Of a DNA stretch of 64,000 bases, positions 45,975 to 55,301 are shown piece after piece. The position numbers and the translations under genes were made by a program. The DNA is from CAIYRG01 sp963747255. Its GTDB lineage: Bacteria; Pseudomonadota; Alphaproteobacteria; Micropepsales; Micropepsaceae. A model generated the notes under the pieces. The model did not search any database and was not told the origin of the DNA. It saw only the letters and a program-made list of their open reading frames with translations. The stretch lies in contig CAVVEG010000001.1 of the NCBI GenBank assembly GCA_963747255.1, positions 62,001 through 126,000 of the forward strand, given 5' to 3'. How positions within the stretch are numbered: the first letter of the stretch is position 1; every line of letters begins with the position of its first letter.

Positions 45975-47395
45975 GCGTGGCCCCGCCGCGCGCGCAGGAA
46001 ATGAAAAAATTCCACGCCTTCGCGCAACCGTCTTTTCATCATCTGCGGACTCGCCAGCATTTCCGCGACGATCGAGGCGATCTTGGATGGGCGGAAATAA
46101 AACCGTTTGTAGAACTCTTCGACCGAGTTGAAGATTTGCGTGTGGCTGAGATGCGGATAGTGCAGGGGCGCGATCTGCACGCCGTCATCATCGATCAGCT
46201 CGGCGCCCTCATAAAGCCAGCCATTCTCCTGTGCCTGTTTGTAGAGAAAGGTCCCGGGATAGGGCGCGGCCAGCGAAACCTGGATCGTGTGCGGATTGAT
46301 TTCTTTGGCGAAGCTTACCGTTTCCCGAATCGTATCGGCAGTTTCGCCCGGAAGACCCAGAATGAAGGTGCCGTGAATGACAATTCCAAGATCATGGCAG
46401 TCCCTGGTGAACTGACGCGCAACCTCGACCCTCATGCCCTTCTTGATATTGTACAGAATCTGCTGATTACCCGACTCATAGCCGACGAGCAGCAGCCTTA
46501 GCCCGTTGTCCTTCAGCACTTCGAGTGTCTTGCGCGGTACATTGGCTTTCGCGTTGCACGACCAGGTCACGCCGATTTTTGCAAGTTCTTTTGCGATCGC
46601 TTCTGCGCGCGGCAGATTGTCGGTGAACGTATCATCATCGAAAAAGAATTCCCTGACCTGGGGGAATGCTTCTTTGGCCCATTTCACTTCCGCAGCGACA
46701 TCCTCGACCGAACGGACGCGGTAGCGATGTCCACCGACCGTTTGCGGCCACAGGCAGAAGGTGCAGCGCGACTTGCAGCCGCGTCCGGTGTAAAATGAAA
46801 CATAGGGGTGCTGCAGATAACCGATGAAGTAATTCTCGATTTTCAGGTCGCGCTTGTACACGGGCGTGACCCAGGGGAGTGCATCCATGTTTTCAAGAAC
46901 CGCCCGGTCCTCGTTATGGACAATCACGCCGGCATCATTCCGATAGGAAAGCCCCCGGATATTTTTCCATCCGATCCCGTCCGCCGCTTCCTTGATGGTG
47001 AAATCGAACTCGTTGCGCGCCACGAAATCCACCGCCGGCGCGTCCGCAAGGCTTTGCTGGGCTTCCACGGCGACTTTCGCACCAATCATCCCGATTTTGA
47101 CGCCCGGATGGATGTCCTTGATCAATGCTGCGGTTTTTGCATCCGACCTGAACGACGGTGTTGACGTGTGCATCACGACCAAATCGCTGCTTTTCACGTC
47201 CGCGACGATGTCCTCAAATCTCAGCCGGTGCGGCGGCGCATCGATGAGTTTGGAACCTTCGACCAGTGCCGCAGGCTGCGCCAGCCAGGTCGGATACCAG
47301 AAGGAGCGGATCTCGCGGCGTGCCTGATACCGGGAACCGGCGCCACCATCAAAACCTTCATACGAGGGAGCCTGAAGAAACAGCGTGCGAAGCAT
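45971..47395 (-). CDS. hpnJ: Hopanoid biosynthesis radical SAM protein HpnJ
   Basis: A 474-residue B12-binding-type radical SAM enzyme. The cluster motif C-x3-C-x2-C is at Cys207, Cys211 and Cys214 (GRGCKSRCTFC), preceded by a cobalamin-binding-like domain and followed by FFDDDTF and GTFILGLPGET. HpnJ contracts the glucosamine ring of the head group to the cyclitol ether of bacteriohopanetetrol cyclitol ether. It is three bases after hpnI and overlaps hpnK. Confidence 0.94.
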   Translation of the reverse strand: MLRTLFLQAPSYEGFDGGAGSRYQARREIRSFWYPTWLAQPAALVEGSKLIDAPPHRLRFEDIVADVKSSDLVVMHTSTPSFRSDAKTAALIKDIHPGVKIGMIGAKVAVEAQQSLADAPAVDFVARNEFDFTIKEAADGIGWKNIRGLSYRNDAGVIVHNEDRAVLENMDALPWVTPVYKRDLKIENYFIGYLQHPYVSFYTGRGCKSRCTFCLWPQTVGGHRYRVRSVEDVAAEVKWAKEAFPQVREFFFDDDTFTDNLPRAEAIAKELAKIGVTWSCNAKANVPRKTLEVLKDNGLRLLLVGYESGNQQILYNIKKGMRVEVARQFTRDCHDLGIVIHGTFILGLPGETADTIRETVSFAKEINPHTIQVSLAAPYPGTFLYKQAQENGWLYEGAELIDDDGVQIAPLHYPHLSHTQIFNSVEEFYKRFYFRPSKIASIVAEMLASPQMMKRRLREGVEFFHFLRARRGHA

Positions 47396-47398
47396 TTT

Positions 47399-48541
47399 CT
47401 AATCCTGTGCCATGGCGCCCGCGGAACTCACGCGGAAACGGGCGCCGCGCCATTCGACCCGGCTGGCGAACAGCGCCCCAAAGAAGACAGCGAAAGATAA
47501 TAAATCGCGAACCGGTACAAGCCAAATCGCATCGCGCGTGGAGAAGCGTGTATTGATGTGGACTGCAAGCCATAGGCGCGCCGCCAGGGAGACGGCGAGA
47601 ATTGCCAATGGAACCGCGGAAAAGTTGAGCAAAAGACAACCGATCAGGCTCATCGGCAGGGCGTGCGTGACGATGCTCCCGAAAAATCCCGGGGGGTTGA
47701 TCAGGCGGATTGTTCGTGCCCAGCGCAATTCGTGGCGGATCAGTGCCGATGCGGTCGTTTCGCTGCAGGAATGCGCCACCATGAGCGGCGGCACGGCGAT
47801 CGCATAGCCGCGGGCGCGAACCGCGCGGCCGATCTCATAGTCATCGGCAAGCCTGTCCGCGAAGGCCTGAAGACCGCCGATCTCGGTCAGAACCCGACGG
47901 TTCAACGCGATCGTGGAACCGAAACAGGGCGCCGCCAGATTGTACGCCAGCGAAAACAGCACATCGGGCAGAAAGTGCTGATTGATCCCCATGGCAGACA
48001 ATCTCGCCCAAAGCCCGGGGACCGACGTCCGGCCGGTATAGCAGCACGTTACGGCTCCGGTGCCTGGCCACTGCGCCGCCGCCATTATGGTGCCAAGATA
48101 TTGTGGCGCGACACGAATGTCGCTGTCGCTGATCGCGAGCCAATGGTGTTTCGCCGCCGGGATCGTGTTGATAAGATTGCAAATCTTCGGATTGGTCCCG
48201 GGGCGCGCCGTGCCGGTCACAATCGCGATGTCCAGCTCCGGATGCATGGCTTTTACCTGGGCTGCGATGTTGTGCGCCGCGTGATCACCTGTCTGCACCC
48301 CGAACAGCAGTTGCACGGCTCCGCCGTAATCCTGCCGGCAAAAGCTTTCCAGGTTCTCCGCGAGATCGGCCTCGGCGCCGTAAAGCGGTTTCAATATGCT
48401 GACCGGCACCGGTGGAGCCTCGCCCGGCATAGTGGCGCGCGCAAACCGGTTCGCCGCGAAGACGCATGCAATCGCGTAACCCGCGCCGGCCAGCCCGCAC
48501 GCGCTCGCCACCCAGCCAATCGTCCGGATCGCCTCGATCAC
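47399..48541 (-). CDS. hpnI: Hopanoid glycosyltransferase HpnI
   Basis: A 380-residue family 2 glycosyltransferase with an N-terminal transmembrane helix, the donor-binding PVSILKPLYGAEADLAENLESF region, the D-x-D site in LAISDSDIRV, the DDYEIGRAVRARGY motif and the late RWARTIR segment, then C-terminal membrane helices. HpnI transfers N-acetylglucosamine onto bacteriohopanetetrol, the first head-group step before HpnK and HpnJ. It lies 37 bases after the MetX-like gene. Confidence 0.93.
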   Translation of the reverse strand: MIEAIRTIGWVASACGLAGAGYAIACVFAANRFARATMPGEAPPVPVSILKPLYGAEADLAENLESFCRQDYGGAVQLLFGVQTGDHAAHNIAAQVKAMHPELDIAIVTGTARPGTNPKICNLINTIPAAKHHWLAISDSDIRVAPQYLGTIMAAAQWPGTGAVTCCYTGRTSVPGLWARLSAMGINQHFLPDVLFSLAYNLAAPCFGSTIALNRRVLTEIGGLQAFADRLADDYEIGRAVRARGYAIAVPPLMVAHSCSETTASALIRHELRWARTIRLINPPGFFGSIVTHALPMSLIGCLLLNFSAVPLAILAVSLAARLWLAVHINTRFSTRDAIWLVPVRDLLSFAVFFGALFASRVEWRGARFRVSSAGAMAQD

Positions 48542-48578
48542 CTCACGCCGCCGGATTCCGTTCGCGCAGGCAATGCCA

Positions 48579-49652
48579 TCACTGTGGCGGCAATTGCTTC
48601 ATGAACTCTGCCAGATGCGATTTCCAGATCGCGGCCCGCAGATGCGTGTAGTGGCCATGGGTCTTCTCACTCGCCGGGATCAGCACATATTCCGCATGCG
48701 CGATCCGCCTGACCGCGGGCTCAAGCACATGCAGTGAGGGGGGATTGGCTTCATCGTCGGCGAAATTGATTGCCATCAAATGCGCCTTGATCTTCTCCAG
48801 GTCTTTTGATGGGTCGTAATCCATTACCGCCTCGGTGCCATACAACGTGTTGTTTGCATCGTTCTTGCCGGCATCGGCGACCAGTTTTTCGTAAAATGCC
48901 ACGGACGATCTGAAATCCGGGGCGGACTGCTGGATCTGCCAGGGATTGTCCGTCGTCATCGCGCCGAGCGGCGCTGTGTAGATCCAGTGCGTGGGATTCT
49001 TGTCGTAACTGCCATCATGATAATCGGGATCGTGCCGGATCGCCTCGATCCGGATCAGCCGGTTGATGAGATTCCGGCCGCTGATCTGAATCGGCATGCT
49101 GGCAATCGGTACCAGACCATCCATGAGGTCCGGATACATTTCGCCCCACATCCAGGTCTGCATCCCGCCCATGGAGCTTCCCAGAACAAGCCGCAGATGG
49201 CGGACGCCCAATCCTTCGGTCACCAGCCGATGCTCTGCTTCAACAATATCGTGGTAGCGGTAATGCGGGAATTTCGCTTTCAATCCATCGCTTGGCTTGC
49301 TTGATCCGCCCACGCCGATGCTGTCCGGAATGATGATGAAATTTTCGCTCGCATCCAGCGGTTGGCCCTTGCCGAACAATTCGCCGGCGAGCGTGGGAAG
49401 CAGCCAGTTCTGGCCTGAGCCGCTGGTTCCATGCAGCAGGACGACTCCATTCGTGATCGTGCCTTCGCCGTTCCGCTTCGCCGAGCCAAGCGTGATGTAG
49501 TGCAGCCGCAATTCGGGCAATGTCTCGCCGCTGGCGAAACGGAAATCCCGGATCGTGTAATCCGCATCGCGCTGATTGGGCCAGGTGGTTTGCGCCTCGG
49601 CGGCGCAGGCGATGAGCGCCAAACCGGCAGCAAGCATTGCGGGAAGCTTCAT
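48579..49652 (-). CDS. Periplasmic MetX-like alpha/beta hydrolase heading the hopanoid operon
   Basis: From the ATG at 49652 (GGAG seven bases before) this gives 357 residues with a signal peptide (LPAMLAAGLALIACAAEA). The body is an alpha/beta hydrolase of the homoserine acetyltransferase-like type: VVLLHGTSGSG, PDSIGVGGSSKPSDGL, LVLGSSMGGMQTW with the nucleophile serine, and a terminal THGHYTH histidine segment. Export rules out a normal MetX role in methionine synthesis. As the first gene of the transcript that continues with hpnI, it could act on a hopanoid or lipid ester in the periplasm, but it is not a standard Hpn member. Confidence 0.85.
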   Translation of the reverse strand: MKLPAMLAAGLALIACAAEAQTTWPNQRDADYTIRDFRFASGETLPELRLHYITLGSAKRNGEGTITNGVVLLHGTSGSGQNWLLPTLAGELFGKGQPLDASENFIIIPDSIGVGGSSKPSDGLKAKFPHYRYHDIVEAEHRLVTEGLGVRHLRLVLGSSMGGMQTWMWGEMYPDLMDGLVPIASMPIQISGRNLINRLIRIEAIRHDPDYHDGSYDKNPTHWIYTAPLGAMTTDNPWQIQQSAPDFRSSVAFYEKLVADAGKNDANNTLYGTEAVMDYDPSKDLEKIKAHLMAINFADDEANPPSLHVLEPAVRRIAHAEYVLIPASEKTHGHYTHLRAAIWKSHLAEFMKQLPPQ

Positions 49653-49807
49653 CTCTGGCTCCGGGAGTTGACGGCTTTGCATTATGTTGTTTCCTGCGAC
49701 CCCGGAAAAGGACAAAGCAATGTCGAGAGCGGCGTCATTTCATTTTGGAGATCACCACTGGCCTACCGGTGTTCCACCGCTGCCCGGCGAATCGTGAGAG
49801 TCCGGAC

Positions 49808-50215
49808 GTGGAACATGATCGACCCTGGATTTCGACCGATTGCGTCGTTTTTGACGAGCACGGTCGCGTGTTGCTGATCCGGCGCAAGAACGACCCATAC
49901 AAGGGGTTCTATGCTTTTCCCGGCGGATTTGTCGAAGTTGGCGAAACGGTAGAACAGTCGGCCCTTCGTGAACTGAAGGAGGAAACCGGGATTGCGGCCG
50001 ATAATCTGAGGCTGATCGGGGTTTATTCGAATCCCGGTCGCGATCCGCGGCACCACACAATCACAATCGCCTATCTCGTTTCCGTGCGGGGACAGGCGCC
50101 CAGCGCCGGAGACGATGCGGCGGTCGCGGAATTTGTCGAAGACGCAACCAAGGAGAAGCTGGCCTTCGATCACAATCGCATACTGCGCGACGCGCTCCGC
50201 TTGCGCCGGTGTTAA
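49808..50215 (+). CDS. Nudix hydrolase
   Basis: From a GTG at 49808 this encodes 135 residues with a complete Nudix box, GGFVEVGETVEQSALRELKEE plus TGI (G-x5-E-x7-R-E-x2-E-E-x-G), and the usual FDEHGRVLLIRRKNDPYKG beginning. It cleaves nucleoside diphosphates linked to another moiety; the ADP-ribose pyrophosphatase-like subgroup is likely. It is divergent from the MetX-like gene and convergent with hyfI, 21 bases apart. Upstream in-frame sequence is not protein-like. Confidence 0.85.
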   Translation: MEHDRPWISTDCVVFDEHGRVLLIRRKNDPYKGFYAFPGGFVEVGETVEQSALRELKEETGIAADNLRLIGVYSNPGRDPRHHTITIAYLVSVRGQAPSAGDDAAVAEFVEDATKEKLAFDHNRILRDALRLRRC

Positions 50216-50236
50216 CGATTGGCCCAGCCAGGCGAA

Positions 50237-50764
50237 TCAGCGGTGGTTCGCCGCCTGCGCTTCCATCAGCGTGAGCAGGCCTTTCAGCAAATCGATGGGC
50301 CGGGGCGGACAGCCTTTGATGTGCAGGTCAACCGGGACCACCTCGCCAACGCCGCCCGCCACCGCATAACTCCCCGCAAACAGACCGCCGTCGAAGGCGC
50401 AGTCGCCTGCCGCAACCACCCATTTCGGCGCAGGGGTCGCGGCATAGGTGCGTTCCAGTGCCTCGCGCATGTTTCTGGTCACCGGCCCGGTGACCAGCAG
50501 CACATCGGCGTGACGGGGAGACGCGACAAACCGCAAACCAAATCGTTCGAGATCGTAGAAGGGATTACCCAGGGCCTGAATCTCGAGTTCACAGCCGTTG
50601 CACGAACCGGCATCCACTTCCCGGATCGAAAGGCTGTGCCCGAGACGGCGTCGGGCCGCCTGCTGCAAACGCGCCGCAATTTCCCGGATCGCGGCATCAT
50701 CCCTGGCCGGGAGTGGCTCGGTCAGAGGGCTGTGGGACAGTCCTTCGAGAAGCAGCCTTCTCAC
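50237..50764 (-). CDS. hyfI: Hydrogenase-4-like small subunit (HyfI/NuoB type)
   Basis: From a GTG at 50764, overlapping the hyfG stop as GTGA, this encodes 175 residues. Four cysteines that bind the proximal [4Fe-4S] cluster are kept: Cys55 and Cys58 (GSCNGCELE), Cys122 (AAGDCAFDGG) and Cys152 (KGCPPRP). The length fits the NuoB/HyfI family. It should sit on the cytoplasmic face, passing electrons to or from the large subunit HyfG. It is the last gene of the cluster. Confidence 0.9.
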   Translation of the reverse strand: MRRLLLEGLSHSPLTEPLPARDDAAIREIAARLQQAARRRLGHSLSIREVDAGSCNGCELEIQALGNPFYDLERFGLRFVASPRHADVLLVTGPVTRNMREALERTYAATPAPKWVVAAGDCAFDGGLFAGSYAVAGGVGEVVPVDLHIKGCPPRPIDLLKGLLTLMEAQAANHR

Positions 50765-52218
50765 AGATCGTGTCCCGAGTAGGAGCAGTTGAACGATTTG
50801 TTGCACAGCGGAAAGTCCGCCACGATATTGCCCTCGATCGCGGCCTCCAGCAGCGGCCATTGGAACCACGACGGATCGCGCAGGTGGCAGCGTGCGATAC
50901 GGCCATCCTCGTTCAGTCTGAGGTAAACCAGAATATCGCCACGAAAGCCTTCGACCAGCGACAGTCCTTCGCCCGCCGCGACCGGCAAATCCGAACGGAT
51001 CTCGCCCGGAGGCAGCCCATCCAGAATTTGCCCGATCAGGCTCAGCGATTGCCCGACTTCGCGGATGCGAATCCACACGCGTGCATTCACATCGCACCCC
51101 TCCAGCACGGGCGCCTCAAACGCGAGCAGATCGTAGGGTGGGTAGGGACGGGCTTTGCGCGTGTCGAATCCGCGTCCTGACGCGCGCCCGACAAAGCCGC
51201 CCGTGCCGAACCGGCGCACAAGTTCCGGTTTGACAATCCCGGTCCCGCCGGTGCGGTCCTGCAGCGAGGCCGTGTTGTCATAGACTTCAACGATGCGTGC
51301 GAATTTCGGCCCCGCATTTGCCACGAACCGGCGCAGCTGCGCCGCACATTCTTCGTTCAGATCGGCCGCCATCCCGCCCGGTACGATCACATCGCGCGCG
51401 AAACGATGGCCGAAACAGAGGTCCAGGGCGCGCAGCACTTCTTCGCGCAAAATCATGCAGTGCGCCTGAATCAGCGGAAAGGACGCATCGTTGCAGATAG
51501 CGCCAATATCGCCGAAGTGATTGGCACAGCGTTCCAGTTCAGCAATCAGGCCACGCAGATAATGGGAACGCGCCGGCGCTTCGATCCGGAGGGCGCATTC
51601 GGCCGCGCGCGCAAAGGCGAGCGCATAGGCGGCCGTGCTGTCACCGGAAACCCGGCCCGCAAGCCTGGCGCCCTGAGCGAGACTCACCCCCATCATCAGC
51701 GATTCGATGCCCTTGTGCACGTAACCCAGACGTTCCTCGAGGCGCACCACCGCCTCCCCATTCGCGGTGAAGCGGAAATGGCCGGGCTCGATGACGCCGG
51801 CGTGCACGGGCCCGACCGGAATCTGATGCAGGCTTTCGCCATCGGCCGGCAGAAACGCATAGGCAGGCGTGTCAAACGCAAGCAGCGGCCGTGTCCCGAG
51901 CGGGTGGCGCACCCCCCACTTTCCGTGGTCCAGCCACGGCCGATCATCCGGCGTTCCCTCTGCCTTCAATCCGAACAGATCGGTGATGCTCCGTTCCAAT
52001 CGCAACGCGGGCGGATGATGGCGTGCAACCGACGGAAAATTCCCGCGCGGGCAGGGCAGGGTGACGATTTCGATCTCGCCCTCCGGCTCATCGAGCACCG
52101 CCATATGGACGCAATCGGCTTCGCCCCAGAGCCCCGAAAGCACTCCATCACCCGCGCCCAGACGCTCCGCACAGGCAGACCAGGTCCTGCCGTCCACAAT
52201 GCGGTGCGCGAATTTCAT
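50761..52218 (-). CDS. hyfG: Hydrogenase-4-like large subunit without [NiFe] ligands (HyfG/NuoC-NuoD type)
   Basis: From the ATG at 52218 this encodes 485 residues: a NuoC-like domain (to about residue 115, with ERSITDLFGL) fused to a NuoD-like large subunit (IPVGPVHAGVIEPGHFRF, RLGYVHKGIESL). [NiFe] enzymes have C-x2-C at two sites. Here the first site reads RVSGDSTAAY (residues 189-198), and the C-terminus is RDPSWFQWPLLEAAIEGN followed by DFPLCNKSFNCSYSGHDL, so both cysteine pairs are missing. The protein therefore cannot be a hydrogenase; it fits energy-converting hydrogenase-related (Ehr) complexes of unknown substrate. A 783-residue reading from 53112 is only an upstream extension of the frame. 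Confidence 0.9.
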   Translation of the reverse strand: MKFAHRIVDGRTWSACAERLGAGDGVLSGLWGEADCVHMAVLDEPEGEIEIVTLPCPRGNFPSVARHHPPALRLERSITDLFGLKAEGTPDDRPWLDHGKWGVRHPLGTRPLLAFDTPAYAFLPADGESLHQIPVGPVHAGVIEPGHFRFTANGEAVVRLEERLGYVHKGIESLMMGVSLAQGARLAGRVSGDSTAAYALAFARAAECALRIEAPARSHYLRGLIAELERCANHFGDIGAICNDASFPLIQAHCMILREEVLRALDLCFGHRFARDVIVPGGMAADLNEECAAQLRRFVANAGPKFARIVEVYDNTASLQDRTGGTGIVKPELVRRFGTGGFVGRASGRGFDTRKARPYPPYDLLAFEAPVLEGCDVNARVWIRIREVGQSLSLIGQILDGLPPGEIRSDLPVAAGEGLSLVEGFRGDILVYLRLNEDGRIARCHLRDPSWFQWPLLEAAIEGNIVADFPLCNKSFNCSYSGHDL

Positions 52219-52241
52219 TGCGTCCCTCCCGGCGAGCCCGA

Positions 52242-53684
52242 TCACCCCAACAGCCCGGCGACGTGCTGAAACCAGATCACCAATGCCGGCGGAAGATAAA
52301 CGCCTGCAGCAAGCACCAGCGCGAGATGCGCGAACATCGGCAGATAGGATGCTTCCACTTTCGCACGGCTGCCCGATGGCTCTCCGAAGGCCAAACCGTT
52401 CAACCGCAACAGCAGCGCGCCGAACGCGATCAGCAATCCGAAAACCAGTGGAATGGCCAGCCACGGCTGCATCGCGAAAGTCGAACTGACCACCAGAAAC
52501 TCGCTCATGAAAATACCAAGCGGCGGCAGGCCTGCAATCGCCACCACGCCCAGCACAAGCGCCCACCCCAGCACCGGATGCGAGACGGTCAGCCCCCTGA
52601 TTTCGGCGATCCGCTGCGTGCCCTTCACCTGTGCGATGTGGCCCACCGCGAAGAAAATCGCGGATTTCGCCAGGCTGTGCATCGTCATCTGCAGCAGCCC
52701 TGCGAAATTCGCCAATGGTCCGCCGATCCCGAAGGCAAATACGATGATCCCCATATGTTCGATCGACGAATAGGCGAACATGCGCTTGATGTCGCGCCGG
52801 CGATACAGCATGAAGGCCGCGAAGATCAGCGACACAAGTCCCATCGTGATCATCAGCGGCCCGGGCGCGATCGCGCCCGCATTGGCCGCGAGCAGCATCT
52901 TGAATCGCAACACGGCGTAGAGCGCCACATTCAGCAGCAGACCCGACAGCACCGCGGAAATCGGCGTCGGTCCTTCGGCATGTGCGTCGGGCAACCAGGC
53001 GTGCAGCGGCGCGAGCCCAACCTTGGTCCCGTAGCCGAGAAGCAGAAAAATGAACGCAATATTGAGCAGCGCCGGATCGAATTCGCCGACACGCGCGATC
53101 AGCACCGACCACACCATTCCCTGCAGGCCTTCGCCCACCACCGGCTGCGCCGCCATATAGACAAGGATCGTTCCAAACAGCGCAAAACCGATACCGACGC
53201 TGCCCAGGATAAAATATTTCCAGGCCGCCTCCAGCGCCTCATGCGTGCGGTAGATGCCGACCATAAGCACGGTGGCCAAAGTCGCCAGTTCGATTGCAAC
53301 CCACATCAGCCCGATATTGTTTGCGGAAAGCGCAAGATTCATTCCGAACATCATCACCTGATACATCGCATGGTAAAACCGCAGATAAGCCGGCGTCAGT
53401 CGGCCGGTCTCCAGTTCATGCGCGATGTAGCTCGCGCTGAACACGCTCGTGGTGAAACCGACAAAGCTGTTCAGCACGATGAACACAATGTTCAGGTCGT
53501 CGAGCAGAAAATAATCTTCCGTATGCTCTGGAATGAAGACCAGGGAGATCCCGGCGATCAGCGTCAGCAGGCTCGCCAGCATGTTGACGCGCGACGACAC
53601 GCGGTAATCCGGAATGAGGACGAGAATGGCCGCAGCAACCGCCGGAATCGCGAAGACGAGTATCAGGGGCGCCAGCATATTCAT
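52242..53684 (-). CDS. hyfF: Hydrogenase-4-like proton-pumping subunit F
   Basis: A 480-residue antiporter-like membrane subunit (NuoN/NuoM/MrpD family) with about 14 transmembrane helices. Recognisable are WVAIELATLATVLMVG, the pumping lysine helix in TKVGLAPLHAWLPDAHAEGP, and the RMFAYSSIEHMG segment. It should couple electron transfer to proton or sodium movement. It starts in an ATGA overlap with hyfE and ends 23 bases before hyfG. Confidence 0.92.
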   Translation of the reverse strand: MNMLAPLILVFAIPAVAAAILVLIPDYRVSSRVNMLASLLTLIAGISLVFIPEHTEDYFLLDDLNIVFIVLNSFVGFTTSVFSASYIAHELETGRLTPAYLRFYHAMYQVMMFGMNLALSANNIGLMWVAIELATLATVLMVGIYRTHEALEAAWKYFILGSVGIGFALFGTILVYMAAQPVVGEGLQGMVWSVLIARVGEFDPALLNIAFIFLLLGYGTKVGLAPLHAWLPDAHAEGPTPISAVLSGLLLNVALYAVLRFKMLLAANAGAIAPGPLMITMGLVSLIFAAFMLYRRRDIKRMFAYSSIEHMGIIVFAFGIGGPLANFAGLLQMTMHSLAKSAIFFAVGHIAQVKGTQRIAEIRGLTVSHPVLGWALVLGVVAIAGLPPLGIFMSEFLVVSSTFAMQPWLAIPLVFGLLIAFGALLLRLNGLAFGEPSGSRAKVEASYLPMFAHLALVLAAGVYLPPALVIWFQHVAGLLG

Positions 53685-54343
53685 TGGCGCTCGCCCCGGA
53701 AACGGTCCAGAGCCTGGACATCGACCGTGTCAAAGCGCTCGCGAATGCGGAACAGGAAAATGCCGATCACGATGAACGCGATCAGGACGGAGAACGCCAC
53801 ACTGATCTCCACCACCAGCGGCATGCCCTTCGCGCCCGTGGCCGCGAGGATCAGCCCGTTCTCCAGCGACATGAAGCCGATGACCTGGCCAACGGCATTA
53901 CGGCGCGACACCATCATCAACAGACCAACCAGAAGCACGGAAAGAGCGAAAGCCAGATCCTCGCGGGCGAGAGGCGATGCGCCCGGCGTCGCCCGCAGCA
54001 TAACCACCATGGCGAGCGCGATCAGCGCCATGCCGGCGAGCATGGTCAGGCCGATCCCGGTCACCGATTCGATCTCCCGATGAATCCCGAGCCGCACGAT
54101 CATGCGGCGGAGCGCCATGGGAATCACCACCCCTTTGAAGCCCAGCGCGATCGCAGCCGTGATGTAAAGATCGGGTTCGTCCTGGATATTGGCCTGCCAC
54201 GCGACGGATGCGGCCAGCAGCAGAGCGTGCACCGCAAAGACGTTGATCAATGCCGGCAGGCGGTCCTGGTACAGCATCATAAGGCTCACCAGAACAAGTG
54301 AGCCTGCCAGAAGATGCGCGATGTCGAAGTCCAGATTCGGCAT
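53681..54343 (-). CDS. hyfE: Hydrogenase-4-like membrane subunit E
   Basis: From the ATG at 54343 this encodes 220 residues with about seven transmembrane helices. The second half is NuoK-like, with VGQVIGFMSLENGLILAATG carrying the conserved buried glutamate. HyfE forms part of the membrane arm of group 4 hydrogenase-type complexes. It begins one base after the hyfC stop and overlaps hyfF. An in-frame extension to 54409 is antisense-like and was not used. Confidence 0.9.
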   Translation of the reverse strand: MPNLDFDIAHLLAGSLVLVSLMMLYQDRLPALINVFAVHALLLAASVAWQANIQDEPDLYITAAIALGFKGVVIPMALRRMIVRLGIHREIESVTGIGLTMLAGMALIALAMVVMLRATPGASPLAREDLAFALSVLLVGLLMMVSRRNAVGQVIGFMSLENGLILAATGAKGMPLVVEISVAFSVLIAFIVIGIFLFRIRERFDTVDVQALDRFRGERQ

Positions 54344-54344
54344 C

Positions 54345-55301
54345 TCAAAATCCCGCCGAGACAAATCGCAGCAACGCGCCCAGAAGCCCCAGCATGAATG
54401 CCGCGCCAAGGAATTCCGGCACCCGAAACACGCGCATCTTGGCGATCGAGGTCTCGAACAGCGCCAGCGCGACCGCGGCGATGGCGAGTTTCAGCAGCCA
54501 TGCAGCAATCCCGATCAGCCAATCCAGCACGCCGCCATCCAACGGCGCCAGGCCCCAGGGCGCAAACACGCAGCCGATCAGCGAAATATACAGCAGCAAT
54601 TTCAGGGCAGACGTGAGTTCGATCAGCCCGAGATGCCGCCCGGAATATTCCAGCACCATCGCCTCATGCACCATCGTGAGTTCGAGATGCGTCGCCGGAT
54701 TATCGACCGGAATGCGCGCATTTTCCGCGATGGCGACCATGATCAGCGCCACCAGCGCCAGCCCCAGCGAGACGCGCAATCCGGCTTCGGGGGATTGCAG
54801 AAATGCTGCGATACTGGAAAGCTGTGTCGATCCGGCGATCAGCGCCAGCACAAAGATGATCATCATCATCGCGGGCTCGGCGAGCGAGGCGATCATCATT
54901 TCGCGGCTGGAGCCGATGCCTCCGAAGCTGGTGCCGATATCCATTCCGGCGAGCGCGAGGAAGAATCGCGCGCTGCCCAGAAGCGCGATGATGGCGATCA
55001 GATCGGCCGTCCAGCTGAAGGGAAGTCCGATGGCGAAAGTCGGTACCAGCGCCGCGGCAACCCAGGTCGTTGCGAACACCAGATAGGGCACCGCGCGGAA
55101 CAGCCATGACGCATTGGCGGCAACCACCGCCTCTTTGCGCATCAGCCGCGCAAGGTCGCGATAGGGCTGCAGCACCGGCGGCCCGGTGCGCCGCATCAGC
55201 CGGGCTTTGACCTTGCGCACGAGCCCGGTCAGCGCGGGCGCGAAGGCGAGCACAATAACCATCTGCACGCCCTGCACGGCGTAAGGCACGATCACGTCCA
55301 T
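54345..55301 (-). CDS. hyfC: Hydrogenase-4-like membrane subunit C (likely native gene)
   Basis: Read from its own ATG at 55301 this is a 318-residue NuoH-type protein with about eight helices. It carries the quinone-site/NuoH blocks PYRDLARLMRKEAVV, GMDIGTSFGGIGSSREMM, ENARIPVDNPATHLELTMVHEAM (read in parts) and EYSGRHLGLIEL. It anchors the hydrophilic subunits HyfG and HyfI to the membrane arm. It is listed separately because the apparent fusion to HyfB is most simply explained by a two-base deletion in the end of hyfB. Confidence 0.75.
   Translation of the reverse strand: MDVIVPYAVQGVQMVIVLAFAPALTGLVRKVKARLMRRTGPPVLQPYRDLARLMRKEAVVAANASWLFRAVPYLVFATTWVAAALVPTFAIGLPFSWTADLIAIIALLGSARFFLALAGMDIGTSFGGIGSSREMMIASLAEPAMMMIIFVLALIAGSTQLSSIAAFLQSPEAGLRVSLGLALVALIMVAIAENARIPVDNPATHLELTMVHEAMVLEYSGRHLGLIELTSALKLLLYISLIGCVFAPWGLAPLDGGVLDWLIGIAAWLLKLAIAAVALALFETSIAKMRVFRVPEFLGAAFMLGLLGALLRFVSAGF

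Noticed and set aside
52219..53112. N-terminal extension of HyfG to 783 residues
   Set aside because: The added 298 residues are Arg/Ala-rich and overlap hyfF; the NuoC-like domain begins properly at the ATG at 52218.
52218..54083. A 621-codon plus-strand frame, His/Gln/Arg-rich
   Set aside because: It is antisense to hyfF and hyfE; the odd composition is the mirror of membrane helices.
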